The position numbers were made by a program, and so were the translations under genes. A DNA stretch of 64,000 nucleotides from DASQMT01 sp963835735 (lineage in GTDB: Bacteria > Actinomycetota > Thermoleophilia > Solirubrobacterales > Solirubrobacteraceae). This document shows positions 34,664 through 43,599 of this stretch, piece after piece. The stretch lies in assembly GCA_963835735.1 (NCBI GenBank), contig CAWIGP010000002.1, forward strand, positions 124,001-188,000, written 5' to 3'. Below the pieces are notes generated by a model that saw nothing but the letters and a program-made list of their open reading frames with translations, ran no database searches and was not told where the DNA came from. Position 1 is the first letter of the stretch. Every line of letters begins with the position of its first letter.

Positions 34664-35448
34664 TGGCCGCCCGCAGCAACGGCGCGACGCTGCAGCACGA
34701 TCGCCAGCAGGCGATCTACATGCAGGCCCTGCGGCAGGGCTCGGTCGACGTCGCGGATCTCGCGCGCCGCCACGGCGTGACGACCGAGACGATCCGCCGC
34801 GACCTCTCCGACATGCAGGAGCGCCAGCTGCTCCGCCGCGTCCACGGCGGCGCGATCCCGATCGAGCGGATGAACCACGAGCCGATGGTCGAGGCCCGCG
34901 ACATGGTGAACGCCGAGGAGAAGCTGCGGATCGCCACGATGGCGGTCGAGGAGGTCCCCGAGCGCGGCTCGGTGATCATCGACTCCGGCTCGACCGGTCA
35001 GCGACTGGCCGAGGTCTTCCCGGTCGACCGCGACGTCCATGTCGTCACCAACTCGCTCCTGACCGCGCTCACGCTCAGCCGCCGCGGGGTGAAGGAGCTC
35101 ACGGTCCTGGGTGGCTCCGTCCGCACCAAGCGCCACGCCATGGTCGACGACACCACGCGCGCCGAGCTCCGGGACTTGGCCATCGACGTCCTGTTCATGA
35201 GCTGCGACGGGCTGTCCTTCCAGCACGGACTCACGACCCCGTACCGCGAGGAGCACACGGTCAAGCGAGCGATGATCGAGTGCGCGCGGAGCGTCGTCGC
35301 GATGGTCGATCAGTCCAAGTTCGGCAACGTGCAGATGTTCAGCTTCGCCAAGTTCGACGAGATCGACGTGCTCGTGACCGACACGCGCGCCGACCCGGAG
35401 GCCGTCGACTTCCTCACGAGCCACAACATCTCCGTCCGCCGTGCCTGA
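34663..35448 (+). CDS. DeoR-family transcriptional regulator
   Basis: 261 residues. N-terminal DeoR helix-turn-helix: VDVADLARRHGVTTETIRRD, LSDMQERQLLRRVHGGAIP. The C-terminal effector domain resembles ribose-5-phosphate isomerase: IIDSGSTGQRLAEVFP, VVTNSLLTALTL, LTVLGGSVRTKRHAMVDD and MVDQSKFGN. Such regulators respond to sugar phosphates. Translation is coupled to the dehydrogenase by TGATG. The likely target is the divergent region at 33096-33226. Confidence 0.93.
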   Translation: MAARSNGATLQHDRQQAIYMQALRQGSVDVADLARRHGVTTETIRRDLSDMQERQLLRRVHGGAIPIERMNHEPMVEARDMVNAEEKLRIATMAVEEVPERGSVIIDSGSTGQRLAEVFPVDRDVHVVTNSLLTALTLSRRGVKELTVLGGSVRTKRHAMVDDTTRAELRDLAIDVLFMSCDGLSFQHGLTTPYREEHTVKRAMIECARSVVAMVDQSKFGNVQMFSFAKFDEIDVLVTDTRADPEAVDFLTSHNISVRRA

Positions 35449-36235
35449 GCGCGACGGGCTCCCTGCGCCCGCCGAGCTCGAGCAGATCGCGGCGGCAACG
35501 GCACGGAGCGCCGCCGCGCTGGTGAAGGAAACGTACGGGCGGCCCGACCCGGTCGGCCAGAAGTCATCACCGACCGACGTGGTGACGCAGACGGACCTGC
35601 GCACCGAGGAGCTGATCCGGCGGCGCCTGCGGGAGGCGACGCCCGCGGCCGGGGTGCTCGGCGAGGAGGGCGAGACGACCGAGGCGGGCGCGCGCCTGCA
35701 ATGGGTGATCGACCCGCTCGACGGCACCGTGAACTTCCTCTACGCCGTGCCGCTGTTCGCGGTCAGCATCGCGGCGGCGCTCGACGGCGAGGTCGTGGCG
35801 GGCGCTGTGATCGACGTCCTGCGCGACGAGCTGTTCTCGGCGCATCGCGGCGGCGGGGCGCGGCGGGACGGGGAGCCGATCGGGGTGTCCTCCTGCGCGC
35901 TGCTCTCGAACGCGCTCGTGGCGACGGGCTTCTCCTACCAGGCCGAGCTGCGCGACGTCCAGGGCGAGGTGGCACATCGGATCCTGTCGCGCGCGCGGGA
36001 CCTGCGCTGCTTCGGCTCGGCGGCGCTGGAGCTGTGCTGGGTCGCGTGCGCCCGGGTCGACGCCTACTACCAGCGTGACACCGAGATCTGGGACCGCGCC
36101 GCGGGCGCGCTGATCGCGGCGGAGGCGGGCGCGCGGACCGAGCTACCGTGCCCTGAGAACGACGACCTCGTGCTGTCCGCCACGCCGGGCGTCTTCGACG
36201 ACCTGTGGACGGTCGTTCAGCTCGCCGCGGCCTGA
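35441..36235 (+). CDS. Inositol-monophosphatase-family sugar phosphatase
   Basis: 264 residues. Metal-binding motifs are GVLGEEGE, WVIDPLDGTVNFL and the C-terminal EIWDRAAGALIAAEAGA; SSPTDVVTQTDLRTE is the N-terminal family segment. Hydrolyses phosphate from inositol-1-phosphate or a related sugar (alcohol) phosphate. The GTG start overlaps the end of the regulator gene by eight bases, so it belongs to the polyol operon. Its 3' end overlaps the convergent kinase-like gene by 19 bases. Confidence 0.9.
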   Translation: MPERDGLPAPAELEQIAAATARSAAALVKETYGRPDPVGQKSSPTDVVTQTDLRTEELIRRRLREATPAAGVLGEEGETTEAGARLQWVIDPLDGTVNFLYAVPLFAVSIAAALDGEVVAGAVIDVLRDELFSAHRGGGARRDGEPIGVSSCALLSNALVATGFSYQAELRDVQGEVAHRILSRARDLRCFGSAALELCWVACARVDAYYQRDTEIWDRAAGALIAAEAGARTELPCPENDDLVLSATPGVFDDLWTVVQLAAA

Positions 36236-37035
36236 ACGCGGCCCGCCGGCTCGAAGCGCGCCCACACGTCGAGCAGCGGTCCGCGCGGAACGCCCTCGGC
36301 CAGGCGCGCCACCGCGTTGACGGCCTCCCAGCGAGCGAGCAGGTCGTCGTCGAAGTCGAGCCGCTCGCGTAGGCGCGCGAGGTAGGCGCGGGTCAGCGCA
36401 CGCAGCGTCGCGGGATCGGACCCCGGCAGATGGGGCGGCGCGCTGGCGCCGTCGCTGAGCAGCGTCACCGACGAGCGCGCCACATCCGCGATCGGGTCGC
36501 CGCGCGAGGCGTCGAACCAATCGACGATCACCGGCCCGTCGCGGCCGAGGATGACGTTGCTCGGGTGCAGATCGCCGTGGCAGAGACGCGCGCGGGCCTC
36601 CGGCGGCAGGGCATCGAGCGCCCGCGCGAGCGCGGGGTCGACCGTCGCCGCCGCGCGGCGGATCTTGCTCACGAGCCGGTCGCGCTGACGCGGGAGCGTC
36701 ACCGGAGGCACGAGCACGAACAACGCGTGATGGACGTCGGCGAGCATGCGTCCGAGCTCCGCGCTGCGATCGGGCCGATCGACTACGAGCTGCCACATCG
36801 ACGTGCCGTCGACGCGCTCCCAGACGCTCGCCGTGCGACCGGCGATCTGCTCGAGGCCGAGGAGCCGCGGCGCCGGAGCACCGGCGGCGCGAGCCGCTTC
36901 GGCGTACCGCGCCTCGTACTGGATCCAGCCCTCCGGCGTGGACGGCACGGGTACTTTTGCGACCGCGCCGGTGCCGTACGCATGCACGGACGAGCGCGTG
37001 CCGCGCGCGACGATGTCACCGAGCTGCCTGGCCAC
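36217..37035 (-). CDS. Aminoglycoside-phosphotransferase-fold kinase
   Basis: 272 residues. The catalytic loop is RLCHGDLHPSNVILGRDG (HGDxxxxN) with VIVDWFDASRGDPIADVA as the DxD segment, and an N-terminal lobe with AVAKVPVP carrying the ATP lysine. The family phosphorylates small hydroxyl compounds, including choline and antibiotics; resistance is not implied. Single gene, convergent with the phosphatase gene and 28 bases upstream of ribH. Confidence 0.85.
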   Translation of the reverse strand: MARQLGDIVARGTRSSVHAYGTGAVAKVPVPSTPEGWIQYEARYAEAARAAGAPAPRLLGLEQIAGRTASVWERVDGTSMWQLVVDRPDRSAELGRMLADVHHALFVLVPPVTLPRQRDRLVSKIRRAAATVDPALARALDALPPEARARLCHGDLHPSNVILGRDGPVIVDWFDASRGDPIADVARSSVTLLSDGASAPPHLPGSDPATLRALTRAYLARLRERLDFDDDLLARWEAVNAVARLAEGVPRGPLLDVWARFEPAGRVQAAAS

Positions 37036-37063
37036 CTAGGGCCAACGTACCAGCACGTGGTGC

Positions 37064-37495
37064 TCAGGCCAGCGCGGACCGCAGCGCTGCGAGCGCGAGC
37101 ACGGCCTCGGCCGCGTGCTCGCCCTGGTCGCGCTTGGCGCCGCCGCTGCGGGCCAGCGCCTGGTCCATGTTCTCCACGGTCAGGACGCCGAACGCGCACG
37201 GCACGCCGGTGCGCAGCTGCACGTCCTGGATCCCGCGGGCGGCCTCGGCGCACACGTGGTCGTAGTGCGACGTCTCGCCCCGGATCACCGCCCCCAGGCA
37301 GACGACACCGTCGTAGCGGCCGCTCTCGGCGAGGTACTTCGCCGCCAGCGGCAGCTCGAACGCGCCCGGCACGTCGTAGACGTCGGCCTCCCCCACGCCG
37401 GCGACCGCGAACGCACGCTGCGCGCCGGCCAACAGCCGCTCGGCAAGGTCCTCGTAGAAGCGCCCGACCGCGATCGCGTAGCGGCCGTGACTCAC
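37064..37495 (-). CDS. ribH: 6,7-dimethyl-8-ribityllumazine synthase
   Basis: 143 residues. Penultimate riboflavin step: condenses the ribityl-diaminouracil with dihydroxybutanone phosphate. Motifs are VYDVPGAFELPLAAKYL, VCLGAVIRGETSHYDHVC with the catalytic His, and PCAFGVLTVENMDQAL. The GTG start overlaps the ribBA stop as GTGA. Last gene of the rib cluster. Confidence 0.96.
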   Translation of the reverse strand: MSHGRYAIAVGRFYEDLAERLLAGAQRAFAVAGVGEADVYDVPGAFELPLAAKYLAESGRYDGVVCLGAVIRGETSHYDHVCAEAARGIQDVQLRTGVPCAFGVLTVENMDQALARSGGAKRDQGEHAAEAVLALAALRSALA

Positions 37496-38781
37496 CCGCC
37501 ACCACCGAGGTCGCGACCGAGCTCGCGGTCGCGCTCGTGCTCGGCGTGGACCATCTCCTCGTCGAGCGGGAGCGCCTGGTGGTGGATGCTGTGGCCCAGC
37601 CGGTCGCGCTTGGCGCGCAGGTAGCTCTCGTTGTGCGGGTTGGGCGCGTGCACGATCGGCACCTGCTCGGTGACCGACAGGCCGTAGCCCTCGAGCCCGC
37701 GGATCTTCTTCGGGTTGTTCGTCAGGATGCGGATGCTGGTCAGCCCGAGGTCGACGAGGATCTGCGCGCCGATGCCGTAGTCGCGCAGGTCGACCGGCAG
37801 CCCGAGCTCGAGGTTCGCGTCGACCGTGTCGAACCCCTGGTCCTGCAGTTTGTATGCGCGCAGCTTGTTCAGCAGCCCGATCCCGCGCCCCTCCTGTGCG
37901 AGGTAGAGCAGCACGCCGCGGCCCTGCTCTTCGATCATCGCCAGCGCCGACTCGAGCTGCTCGCCGCAGTCGCAGCGCAGCGAGTGGAAGACGTCGCCGG
38001 TCAGGCACTCCGAGTGCACGCGGACGAGCACGTCCTCGGCGCCGTCGACCTCGCCCTTGACCATCGCGACGTGGTGCTTGTCGTCGACGAGCGAGCGATA
38101 GCCCACGGCGGTGAACTCGCCGAAGCCGGTCGGCAGCCGGGTCGAGACGACGCGCTCGACCAGCTGGTCGTGGCGGCGCCGGTACGCGATCAGGTCGGCG
38201 ACCGTGATCATCTTCAGCCCGTGGCGCGCGCCGTAGCCCTCGAGGTCGGACACGCGGGCCATCGTCCCGTCGTCGTTCATGATCTCGCAGATCACGCCGG
38301 CAGGCGCGAGGCCGGCGAGGCGGGCGAGGTCGACCGCCGCCTCGGTCTGGCCGGTGCGCTCCAGCACGCCGCCGGCCTTGGCCTTCAGCGGGAACACGTG
38401 GCCGGGCTGGACGAGGTCGCGCGGCGAGGAGTGTGGGTCGATCGCTACCGCGATCGTGCGCGCGCGGTCGGCCGCGGAGATGCCGGTGGTGACGCCGTCG
38501 CGGGCCTCGATCGAGACCGTGAACGCGGTCTCGAACGCCGACTCGTTCTTGGCCGCCATCAGGTCCAGCCCGAGCTCGTCGCACCGTTCGGGGCTGAGCG
38601 CGAGGCAGATCAGGCCGCGGCCCTCGCGGGCCATGAAGTTGATCGTGTCGGGCGTCGCGAACTCGGCGGCGATCGTGAGGTCGCCCTCGTTCTCGCGGTC
38701 CTCGTCGTCGCAGACGATCACCATCCGCCCGGCGCGGATGTCCTCGATCGCGTCCTCGATCGTGGCGAACGGCCGGTTCAC
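37492..38781 (-). CDS. ribBA: Bifunctional DHBP synthase / GTP cyclohydrolase II
   Basis: 429 residues. Residues 1-205 are RibB: VCDDEDRENEGDL (metal-binding acidic cluster), INFMAREGRGLICLAL, and HVFPLKAKAGGVLERTGQTE. Residues about 210-405 are RibA: HSECLTGDVFHSLRCDCGEQ with three zinc Cys, YLAQEGRGIGLLNKLRAY and ILTNNPKKIRGLEGYGLSV. An acidic His-containing tail follows. The GTG start overlaps the ribE stop (GTGA). Supplies both precursors of lumazine. Confidence 0.96.
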   Translation of the reverse strand: MNRPFATIEDAIEDIRAGRMVIVCDDEDRENEGDLTIAAEFATPDTINFMAREGRGLICLALSPERCDELGLDLMAAKNESAFETAFTVSIEARDGVTTGISAADRARTIAVAIDPHSSPRDLVQPGHVFPLKAKAGGVLERTGQTEAAVDLARLAGLAPAGVICEIMNDDGTMARVSDLEGYGARHGLKMITVADLIAYRRRHDQLVERVVSTRLPTGFGEFTAVGYRSLVDDKHHVAMVKGEVDGAEDVLVRVHSECLTGDVFHSLRCDCGEQLESALAMIEEQGRGVLLYLAQEGRGIGLLNKLRAYKLQDQGFDTVDANLELGLPVDLRDYGIGAQILVDLGLTSIRILTNNPKKIRGLEGYGLSVTEQVPIVHAPNPHNESYLRAKRDRLGHSIHHQALPLDEEMVHAEHERDRELGRDLGGGG

Positions 38782-39362
38782 CGCGCGACCAGCTTCTCGA
38801 CGTACTTGGCGAGCACGTCCACCTCCAGATTGACGGGCGCGCCGGGCGCCGCATTCCCCAGCGTCGTGCGCTCGAGCGTCTCGGGGATGAGCGACACGGA
38901 GAACCAATCCTCGCCGACGTCGACGACCGTGAGCGACACTCCGTTGACGGCGATCGAGCCCTTCGCGACGACGTAGCGCAGCAGCTCGGCCGACACGGCG
39001 ATCTCGACGACGCGGGCGAAGCCGTCGTCGTGCACTGCGCGGACCGCGCCGAGCCCGTCGACGTGACCCTGGACGATGTGGCCGCCGAGGCGGTCGGACG
39101 CGCGCAACGGCAGCTCGAGGTTGACGTCGGCGCCGGCCGCCGCCTCACCGAGCGAGGAGCGCCGCAGCGTCTCGTGCATCACCTCGGCGCGGAACTCGCC
39201 GTCGGCGATCGCGGTCGCGGTCAGGCACACCCCGTTGACCGCGACCGAGTCGCCCTCGGCGAGCTCGCCGGCCAGCCTCGTGCGCACCCCCAGCGTGACG
39301 CCGTCGTCGTTCGCGTCCACGACGGTGACGCGGCCGAGATCCTGGACGAGCCCGGTGAACAC
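38778..39362 (-). CDS. ribE: Riboflavin synthase alpha chain
   Basis: 194 residues with the two internal lumazine-binding repeats: MFTGLVQDLGRVTVVD with SVAVNGVCLTAT in the first, and LGGHIVQGHVDGLGAVR with SIAVNGVSLTVVD in the second. Converts two lumazines to riboflavin. GTG start, one base after the ribD stop; GTGA overlap downstream with ribBA. Confidence 0.96.
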   Translation of the reverse strand: MFTGLVQDLGRVTVVDANDDGVTLGVRTRLAGELAEGDSVAVNGVCLTATAIADGEFRAEVMHETLRRSSLGEAAAGADVNLELPLRASDRLGGHIVQGHVDGLGAVRAVHDDGFARVVEIAVSAELLRYVVAKGSIAVNGVSLTVVDVGEDWFSVSLIPETLERTTLGNAAPGAPVNLEVDVLAKYVEKLVAR

Positions 39363-39363
39363 G

Positions 39364-40482
39364 TCACCAGTCCCTGAGCCGCGCGGTGATCAGCACGTCC
39401 TCCGCCACCCGCTCGACGTCGAGCGCGAGCGCGCGGGTCGCCTCGGCGATCCGCTCCACGCCCTCGCCCTCGAGCGGGTCGCGCGCACTCGAGCCGCCGA
39501 GCACCACCGGCGCGAGGAACAGGCGGATCTCGTCGACCTCGCCGGCGTCGAGGAACGCGCCCGCGAGCTTCGGGCCGCCCTCGAGCAGGATCGAGCTGAC
39601 ACCGGCCGCGCCGAGCTGAGCGAGTGCGGAGCGCACGCGCGCCGGCTCGTTCTCGCCCGTCGCGACGATCACGTCGGCGCCGGCGGCCTCGAGCGCGTCG
39701 GTCGCCAGCCGCGAGGCGGCGCGACCGACGACGACCGTCAGCGGCACCTCGTGGGCGCCCTGCACGAGCTGCGAGTCGAGCGGCAGCCGGCCCTCGGAGT
39801 CGAACACGACCCGCCGCGGCTGGCGCACGGCGCCGTCGACGCGCGCGGTGAGCTGCGGGTCGTCGGCCAGCGCGGTGCCGATCCCGACCACGACGGCGTC
39901 GCGCTCGGCGCGCCAGTGGTGCGAGAGCCGTCGCGACTCGTCCCCGGAGATCCACTTGGAGTCGCCGGTGCGGGTCGCGACCTTGCCGTCGAGGGTCATC
40001 GCCGACTTGAAGAGCACGTGCGGGCGGCCGGTGCGCGCGTGCTTGCGGAACGCCTGGTTGAGCAGCCGGGCGCGCATCGCGGGCTCGCCGTCGGCGACAG
40101 TGACCTCGACGCCCTCGTCACGCAGGATCCCCAGGCCGCGGCCGGACGCCTTCTCGGTGGGGTCGTCGGATCCGACCACCACACGGGCGATCCCGGCCTC
40201 CAGGATCGCGTCGGTGCAGGGCGGCGTCAGCCCCTGGTGGCAGCACGGCTCGAGCGATACGTAGAGGGTCGCGCCGCGCGGGTCCTCGGTGCAGGCGGCG
40301 AGCGCGGCGCGCTCGGCGTGCGCCTCGCCGTAGGCGGCGTGGAAGCCCTCGCCGAGCACCTTCCCGTCGCGCACCACGACGGCGCCGACGAGCGGGTTCG
40401 GACTGACCCGGCCACGCCCTTCCTCGGCGAGCGCGATCGCGCGCGAGAGGTGGCTGACGTCGATGTCGAGCGAGATCGGCAT
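39364..40482 (-). CDS. ribD: Riboflavin deaminase/reductase RibD
   Basis: 372 residues. Deaminase domain with zinc ligands in EAHAERAAL and LEPCCHQGLTPPC, then the reductase domain (VLFKSAMTLDGKVATRTGDS, WISGDESRRLSH, VVGIGTALADDPQLT, SILLEGGPKLAGAFL). Carries out steps two and three of riboflavin synthesis. ATG 40482 has GGAG four bases upstream; TTG 40491 is the alternative. Only 28 bases separate it from the preceding glycosyltransferase gene, so no FMN riboswitch can fit here. Confidence 0.95.
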   Translation of the reverse strand: MPISLDIDVSHLSRAIALAEEGRGRVSPNPLVGAVVVRDGKVLGEGFHAAYGEAHAERAALAACTEDPRGATLYVSLEPCCHQGLTPPCTDAILEAGIARVVVGSDDPTEKASGRGLGILRDEGVEVTVADGEPAMRARLLNQAFRKHARTGRPHVLFKSAMTLDGKVATRTGDSKWISGDESRRLSHHWRAERDAVVVGIGTALADDPQLTARVDGAVRQPRRVVFDSEGRLPLDSQLVQGAHEVPLTVVVGRAASRLATDALEAAGADVIVATGENEPARVRSALAQLGAAGVSSILLEGGPKLAGAFLDAGEVDEIRLFLAPVVLGGSSARDPLEGEGVERIAEATRALALDVERVAEDVLITARLRDW

Positions 40483-40510
40483 TGGCTCCAAGCAGGATAC
40501 GGACGCGGCG

Positions 40511-42007
40511 TCAGGGGCAGCGTGTGTAGACGGCCCAGATGCCGTTACCGCCCTGCCGCTCGAAGCCGGGCAGGCGCCGGTTCGACCACGGCCGGCGCGC
40601 GGACGAGGTCGCGGTCGACGTCACCGCCCGGCCGGAGCTGGGCTCGAAGTTGAACGTCCGCCCGATCAGCAGCACGCCGCCGCTCGGCGGCCGCTGCTGA
40701 CCGATCGACGCCTGCAGCGCGTCCTTGGGCAGCCCGGTCTCGTAGCGGATCACCGGGATCGCGGCGTGCGTCGGCACCGTGATCGGGCGGCAGCGCTGCA
40801 GCGCCTCGGCGGCGCGCGGCGCGTCGAGGATCTCCTTCAGCCCGGTGTGCTGTTGCTCGATGAACGTCGCCTGGTCGGCGAGCCTGTCGTAGTCGCGCGC
40901 CAGCGTCGGCGCGCGCCAGCCGAGCAGCAGCACCGACACGATCGCGATCCCGATCGCCACGCGGCGCGGCGTGCGCTCGTGCACCTGCGTCCAGCCGCCG
41001 AGCGCGACCGCGCCGCACAGCGTGAGCAGCAGCGACGGGATCGTCATGTAGCGCGGGATCACCGACAGGCCGGCGGCGGCGATGATCAGGAACGTCGCGA
41101 TCCCGAGGCCGCCGAGGGCCAGCGGCAGCGCCGCGCGCCGGCGCAGGATGTAGAGCGCGAGCAGCAGGCCCATGCCGCCGACGCCGACGGTCACGACGCG
41201 ATCGCTGCCGCCCGCGTACTCCGGTATGTGCTCGATCGCGTCGATCACGCCGCGGTTGCGGCCGAACTCGCCCGACACCTCGCGCGTGGACGTGAACGAG
41301 TACAGCGGCTCGCCCGTCACGATCAGGTCCCATGCCATCCAGATCAGCGGCGCGGCGACCACGAGCAGCGCGTAGCGGATCAGCAGCGGGCGCGGTGTCG
41401 TCGGCGCCAGGTAGATCCAGTAGACGCCGGCGAGCAGCCACGCCTCGGGTCTGAGCAGCCCGGCCAGCGCCAGCACGACCAACACCGGCCAGCCGCAGCG
41501 CGGCCGGCGCAGCTCGAGCAGCGCCGCGCCGAACACCATCAGGTAGAACGGCAGGTCGAACATCGCCCGCAGCGCGAGCAGCTGGATGTCCGTGCGAGTG
41601 AGCAGGATCGCGACCGCGAGCAGCCCGATCAGGCGGCCGAACAGCCGCTCGGTGAAGACGAACGCGACGATGTAGAACGCGAGCAGCCCGAACAGCGACG
41701 CGAGCACGAGGATGCGGTCGCTCGCGGTGCCGAACGGCGCCATCGCCCAGCCGACGAGCGTGGCGAGCGGGTGCGGCGTCGGAGTGCGGAAGACGTCGTA
41801 GTCGGGCAGCTGCCAGTTGGCCAGCTCCTTGCCCCACACGAGCGTGTAGTAGGTGTCGTAGTTCGGATAGGTCCGGTAGACGACGAACACCGCGAGCAGG
41901 ACCAGCGCGCCGAGCGCGGTCAGCGCGTAGGTGAGCCGGTGGTCCCAGCGGGGCGCGGCGCGCTCGGGCGCGGGAGCCGGCGGGCTGGGCTGCTCGATCA
42001 CGGGCAT
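40511..42007 (-). CDS. Polytopic membrane glycosyltransferase-like protein (GT39/GT-C type)
   Basis: 498 residues with about ten membrane helices (for example ALTALGALVLLAVFVVY and LLVVAAPLIWMAWDLIV). An acidic segment after the first helix (YPNYDTYYTLVWGKELANW) stands where GT-C enzymes carry the catalytic Asp. Such enzymes transfer sugars from polyprenyl carriers on the outer membrane face. Its ATG lies ten bases inside the upstream gene. The sequence is diverged from the two paralogues upstream. It precedes ribD, possibly on the same transcript. Confidence 0.75.
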   Translation of the reverse strand: MPVIEQPSPPAPAPERAAPRWDHRLTYALTALGALVLLAVFVVYRTYPNYDTYYTLVWGKELANWQLPDYDVFRTPTPHPLATLVGWAMAPFGTASDRILVLASLFGLLAFYIVAFVFTERLFGRLIGLLAVAILLTRTDIQLLALRAMFDLPFYLMVFGAALLELRRPRCGWPVLVVLALAGLLRPEAWLLAGVYWIYLAPTTPRPLLIRYALLVVAAPLIWMAWDLIVTGEPLYSFTSTREVSGEFGRNRGVIDAIEHIPEYAGGSDRVVTVGVGGMGLLLALYILRRRAALPLALGGLGIATFLIIAAAGLSVIPRYMTIPSLLLTLCGAVALGGWTQVHERTPRRVAIGIAIVSVLLLGWRAPTLARDYDRLADQATFIEQQHTGLKEILDAPRAAEALQRCRPITVPTHAAIPVIRYETGLPKDALQASIGQQRPPSGGVLLIGRTFNFEPSSGRAVTSTATSSARRPWSNRRLPGFERQGGNGIWAVYTRCP

Positions 42008-43599
42008 GCGCGCAGCTGGTGGATCTCGACCACGGGGCCGGGCCGCTCGAAGGCCCGCGGCCGGTAGTTGAACGAGCTGTCGTAGGAGAACTCGACGGGG
42101 TCGGCGCCGCGCGCGAAGGGCGAGAACGTGACGGTCCGCGCGCTCGCGGCGTCGAGCGCCGAGTAGTAGCTGCGCGAGCTGCGCAGCCCTGCTTTGAGCC
42201 CACGATCCTTCTGCGTGCTGCCGACGATCACCCAGCAGTAGCCCTGCTCGCGGTAGCGCTCGATCCGGCGCGCGCGCAGGCGCTTCTCGTACGCCTGGTA
42301 GGGCCGCTCGACCGGCCAGACCGGGCGGTCGAGCGCGGCGCGCCAGGAGTCGGGCACGAACGGCTCGACCACGACGGGCGCGCCCGCCGGCACGTTCGCC
42401 CGGACCCAGTCGAGCGCCTGCGCGCGAGTGTCCTCCCGCCCCAGCACGGTGTCGATGTGCACGCTCGCGAGCACGCCCTGGGCGCAGACGAGCGCGGTGA
42501 GGCCGGCGAGCAGCGCGGTCCGGCGGGCGCTGATCGACACGACGGCGTAGCCCGCCAGCACGCACAGCGCTGGGTACATCGGCAGCATCCAGCGCCCGAA
42601 GAAACGGCCCTGCGCGCCCATGTAGAGGTAGAAGAAGACCGGGAACGCGACGAGCAGCAGCGCGATGCGCCAGTCGCGCCGCAGCGCCAGCACCGCGCCG
42701 CCGACGGCCGCCAGCAGCGGCAGCCAGCCGAAGCCCCAGGTCAGCGTGCCGATGTAGTACAGCCAGCCGTAGGTGTCGTCCTGGCCGAGCTTGGCGTTGT
42801 CGGCCTGGGCCGACTGGCTCCTGATCTGGTCGTGCGCCTCGCCGATGTTCGCCAGCGCGAACGGGTTCAGCAGCGCGAACAGCAGCAGTAGCGCGGCGAC
42901 CGCGAGCGCGGTCCCGGCGAGCGCGCGGCGCAGCTCGCCGCGGTCCCGCTGGATACGCAGCCCCGCCGCCACGAGCACCACCAGCAGCATCGCGCCCGCG
43001 GTGTACTTCGTCGCGGTGGCGACGCCGATCGCGGCGCCCGCGAGCGCCCAGTCGGTCCACGCGGCGCGCTGGTAGATCAGCAGGCACGCGACCAGCGCGA
43101 CCGTGATCGGCGCGAGCGTGACGACGTCGTTGAGCGCCTGCTTGGAGTAGAAGACCGGCAGGAACGCGACCGCCATGATCGCGGCGGCGACGAGCCCGAC
43201 GCGGCGCTCGTAGAAGCGTGCGCCCGCCCAGTAGACCAGCCCGACCACGAGCGTCCCGATCAGCGCGACGGCGACCCGCGCCGTCACGAACGCCGGCTCG
43301 CCGAGGTCGCGCACGTCGCCGACGGCGTAGATCGCGTAGAGCAGATAGGTGAGCGCGGACGGGTTCTCGTAGTAGCCGGGGTCGAGACCGCCGTCGAACA
43401 TGTCGAGCGCCTTCGGCACGAAGTGCTCGGCCTCGTCGGCGTTGAACGCGAACGGCAACCCGTGGTCGATGTTCCACAGCCGCAGCGCGAGCGCGACGAG
43501 CAGGATCCCGCCCAGCAGCAGCGCGGCGGTGCGGCGCGGAAGCTCCCGAGCGCGCTCCGACGCGGGCGCGGGCGGCGCCGCGGTCGCCTGAGCACTCAT
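41998..43599 (-). CDS. GT39-like membrane glycosyltransferase
   Basis: 533 residues, about eleven membrane helices. The first outer loop has HGLPFAFNADEAEHFVPKAL, the Asp-Glu/His arrangement of ArnT/PMT-type GT-C enzymes, then NPSALTYLLYAIYAV; a later loop has KYTAGAMLLVVLV and GRFFGRWMLPMYPALCVLAG. The C-terminal ~150 residues form an outer soluble domain with YREQGYCWVIVGS. It is clearly paralogous to the next gene. ATGA overlap with the upstream gene. Likely transfers a sugar to a cell-envelope glycan or protein. Confidence 0.82.
   Translation of the reverse strand: MSAQATAAPPAPASERARELPRRTAALLLGGILLVALALRLWNIDHGLPFAFNADEAEHFVPKALDMFDGGLDPGYYENPSALTYLLYAIYAVGDVRDLGEPAFVTARVAVALIGTLVVGLVYWAGARFYERRVGLVAAAIMAVAFLPVFYSKQALNDVVTLAPITVALVACLLIYQRAAWTDWALAGAAIGVATATKYTAGAMLLVVLVAAGLRIQRDRGELRRALAGTALAVAALLLLFALLNPFALANIGEAHDQIRSQSAQADNAKLGQDDTYGWLYYIGTLTWGFGWLPLLAAVGGAVLALRRDWRIALLLVAFPVFFYLYMGAQGRFFGRWMLPMYPALCVLAGYAVVSISARRTALLAGLTALVCAQGVLASVHIDTVLGREDTRAQALDWVRANVPAGAPVVVEPFVPDSWRAALDRPVWPVERPYQAYEKRLRARRIERYREQGYCWVIVGSTQKDRGLKAGLRSSRSYYSALDAASARTVTFSPFARGADPVEFSYDSSFNYRPRAFERPGPVVEIHQLRACP

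Noticed and set aside
36217..37035. Acquired aminoglycoside-resistance gene
   Set aside because: Only fold-level motifs are shared; composition matches the neighbours and there are no mobile-element signs.
40483..40510. FMN riboswitch upstream of ribD
   Set aside because: Only 28 bases separate ribD from the upstream gene; no room for the aptamer.
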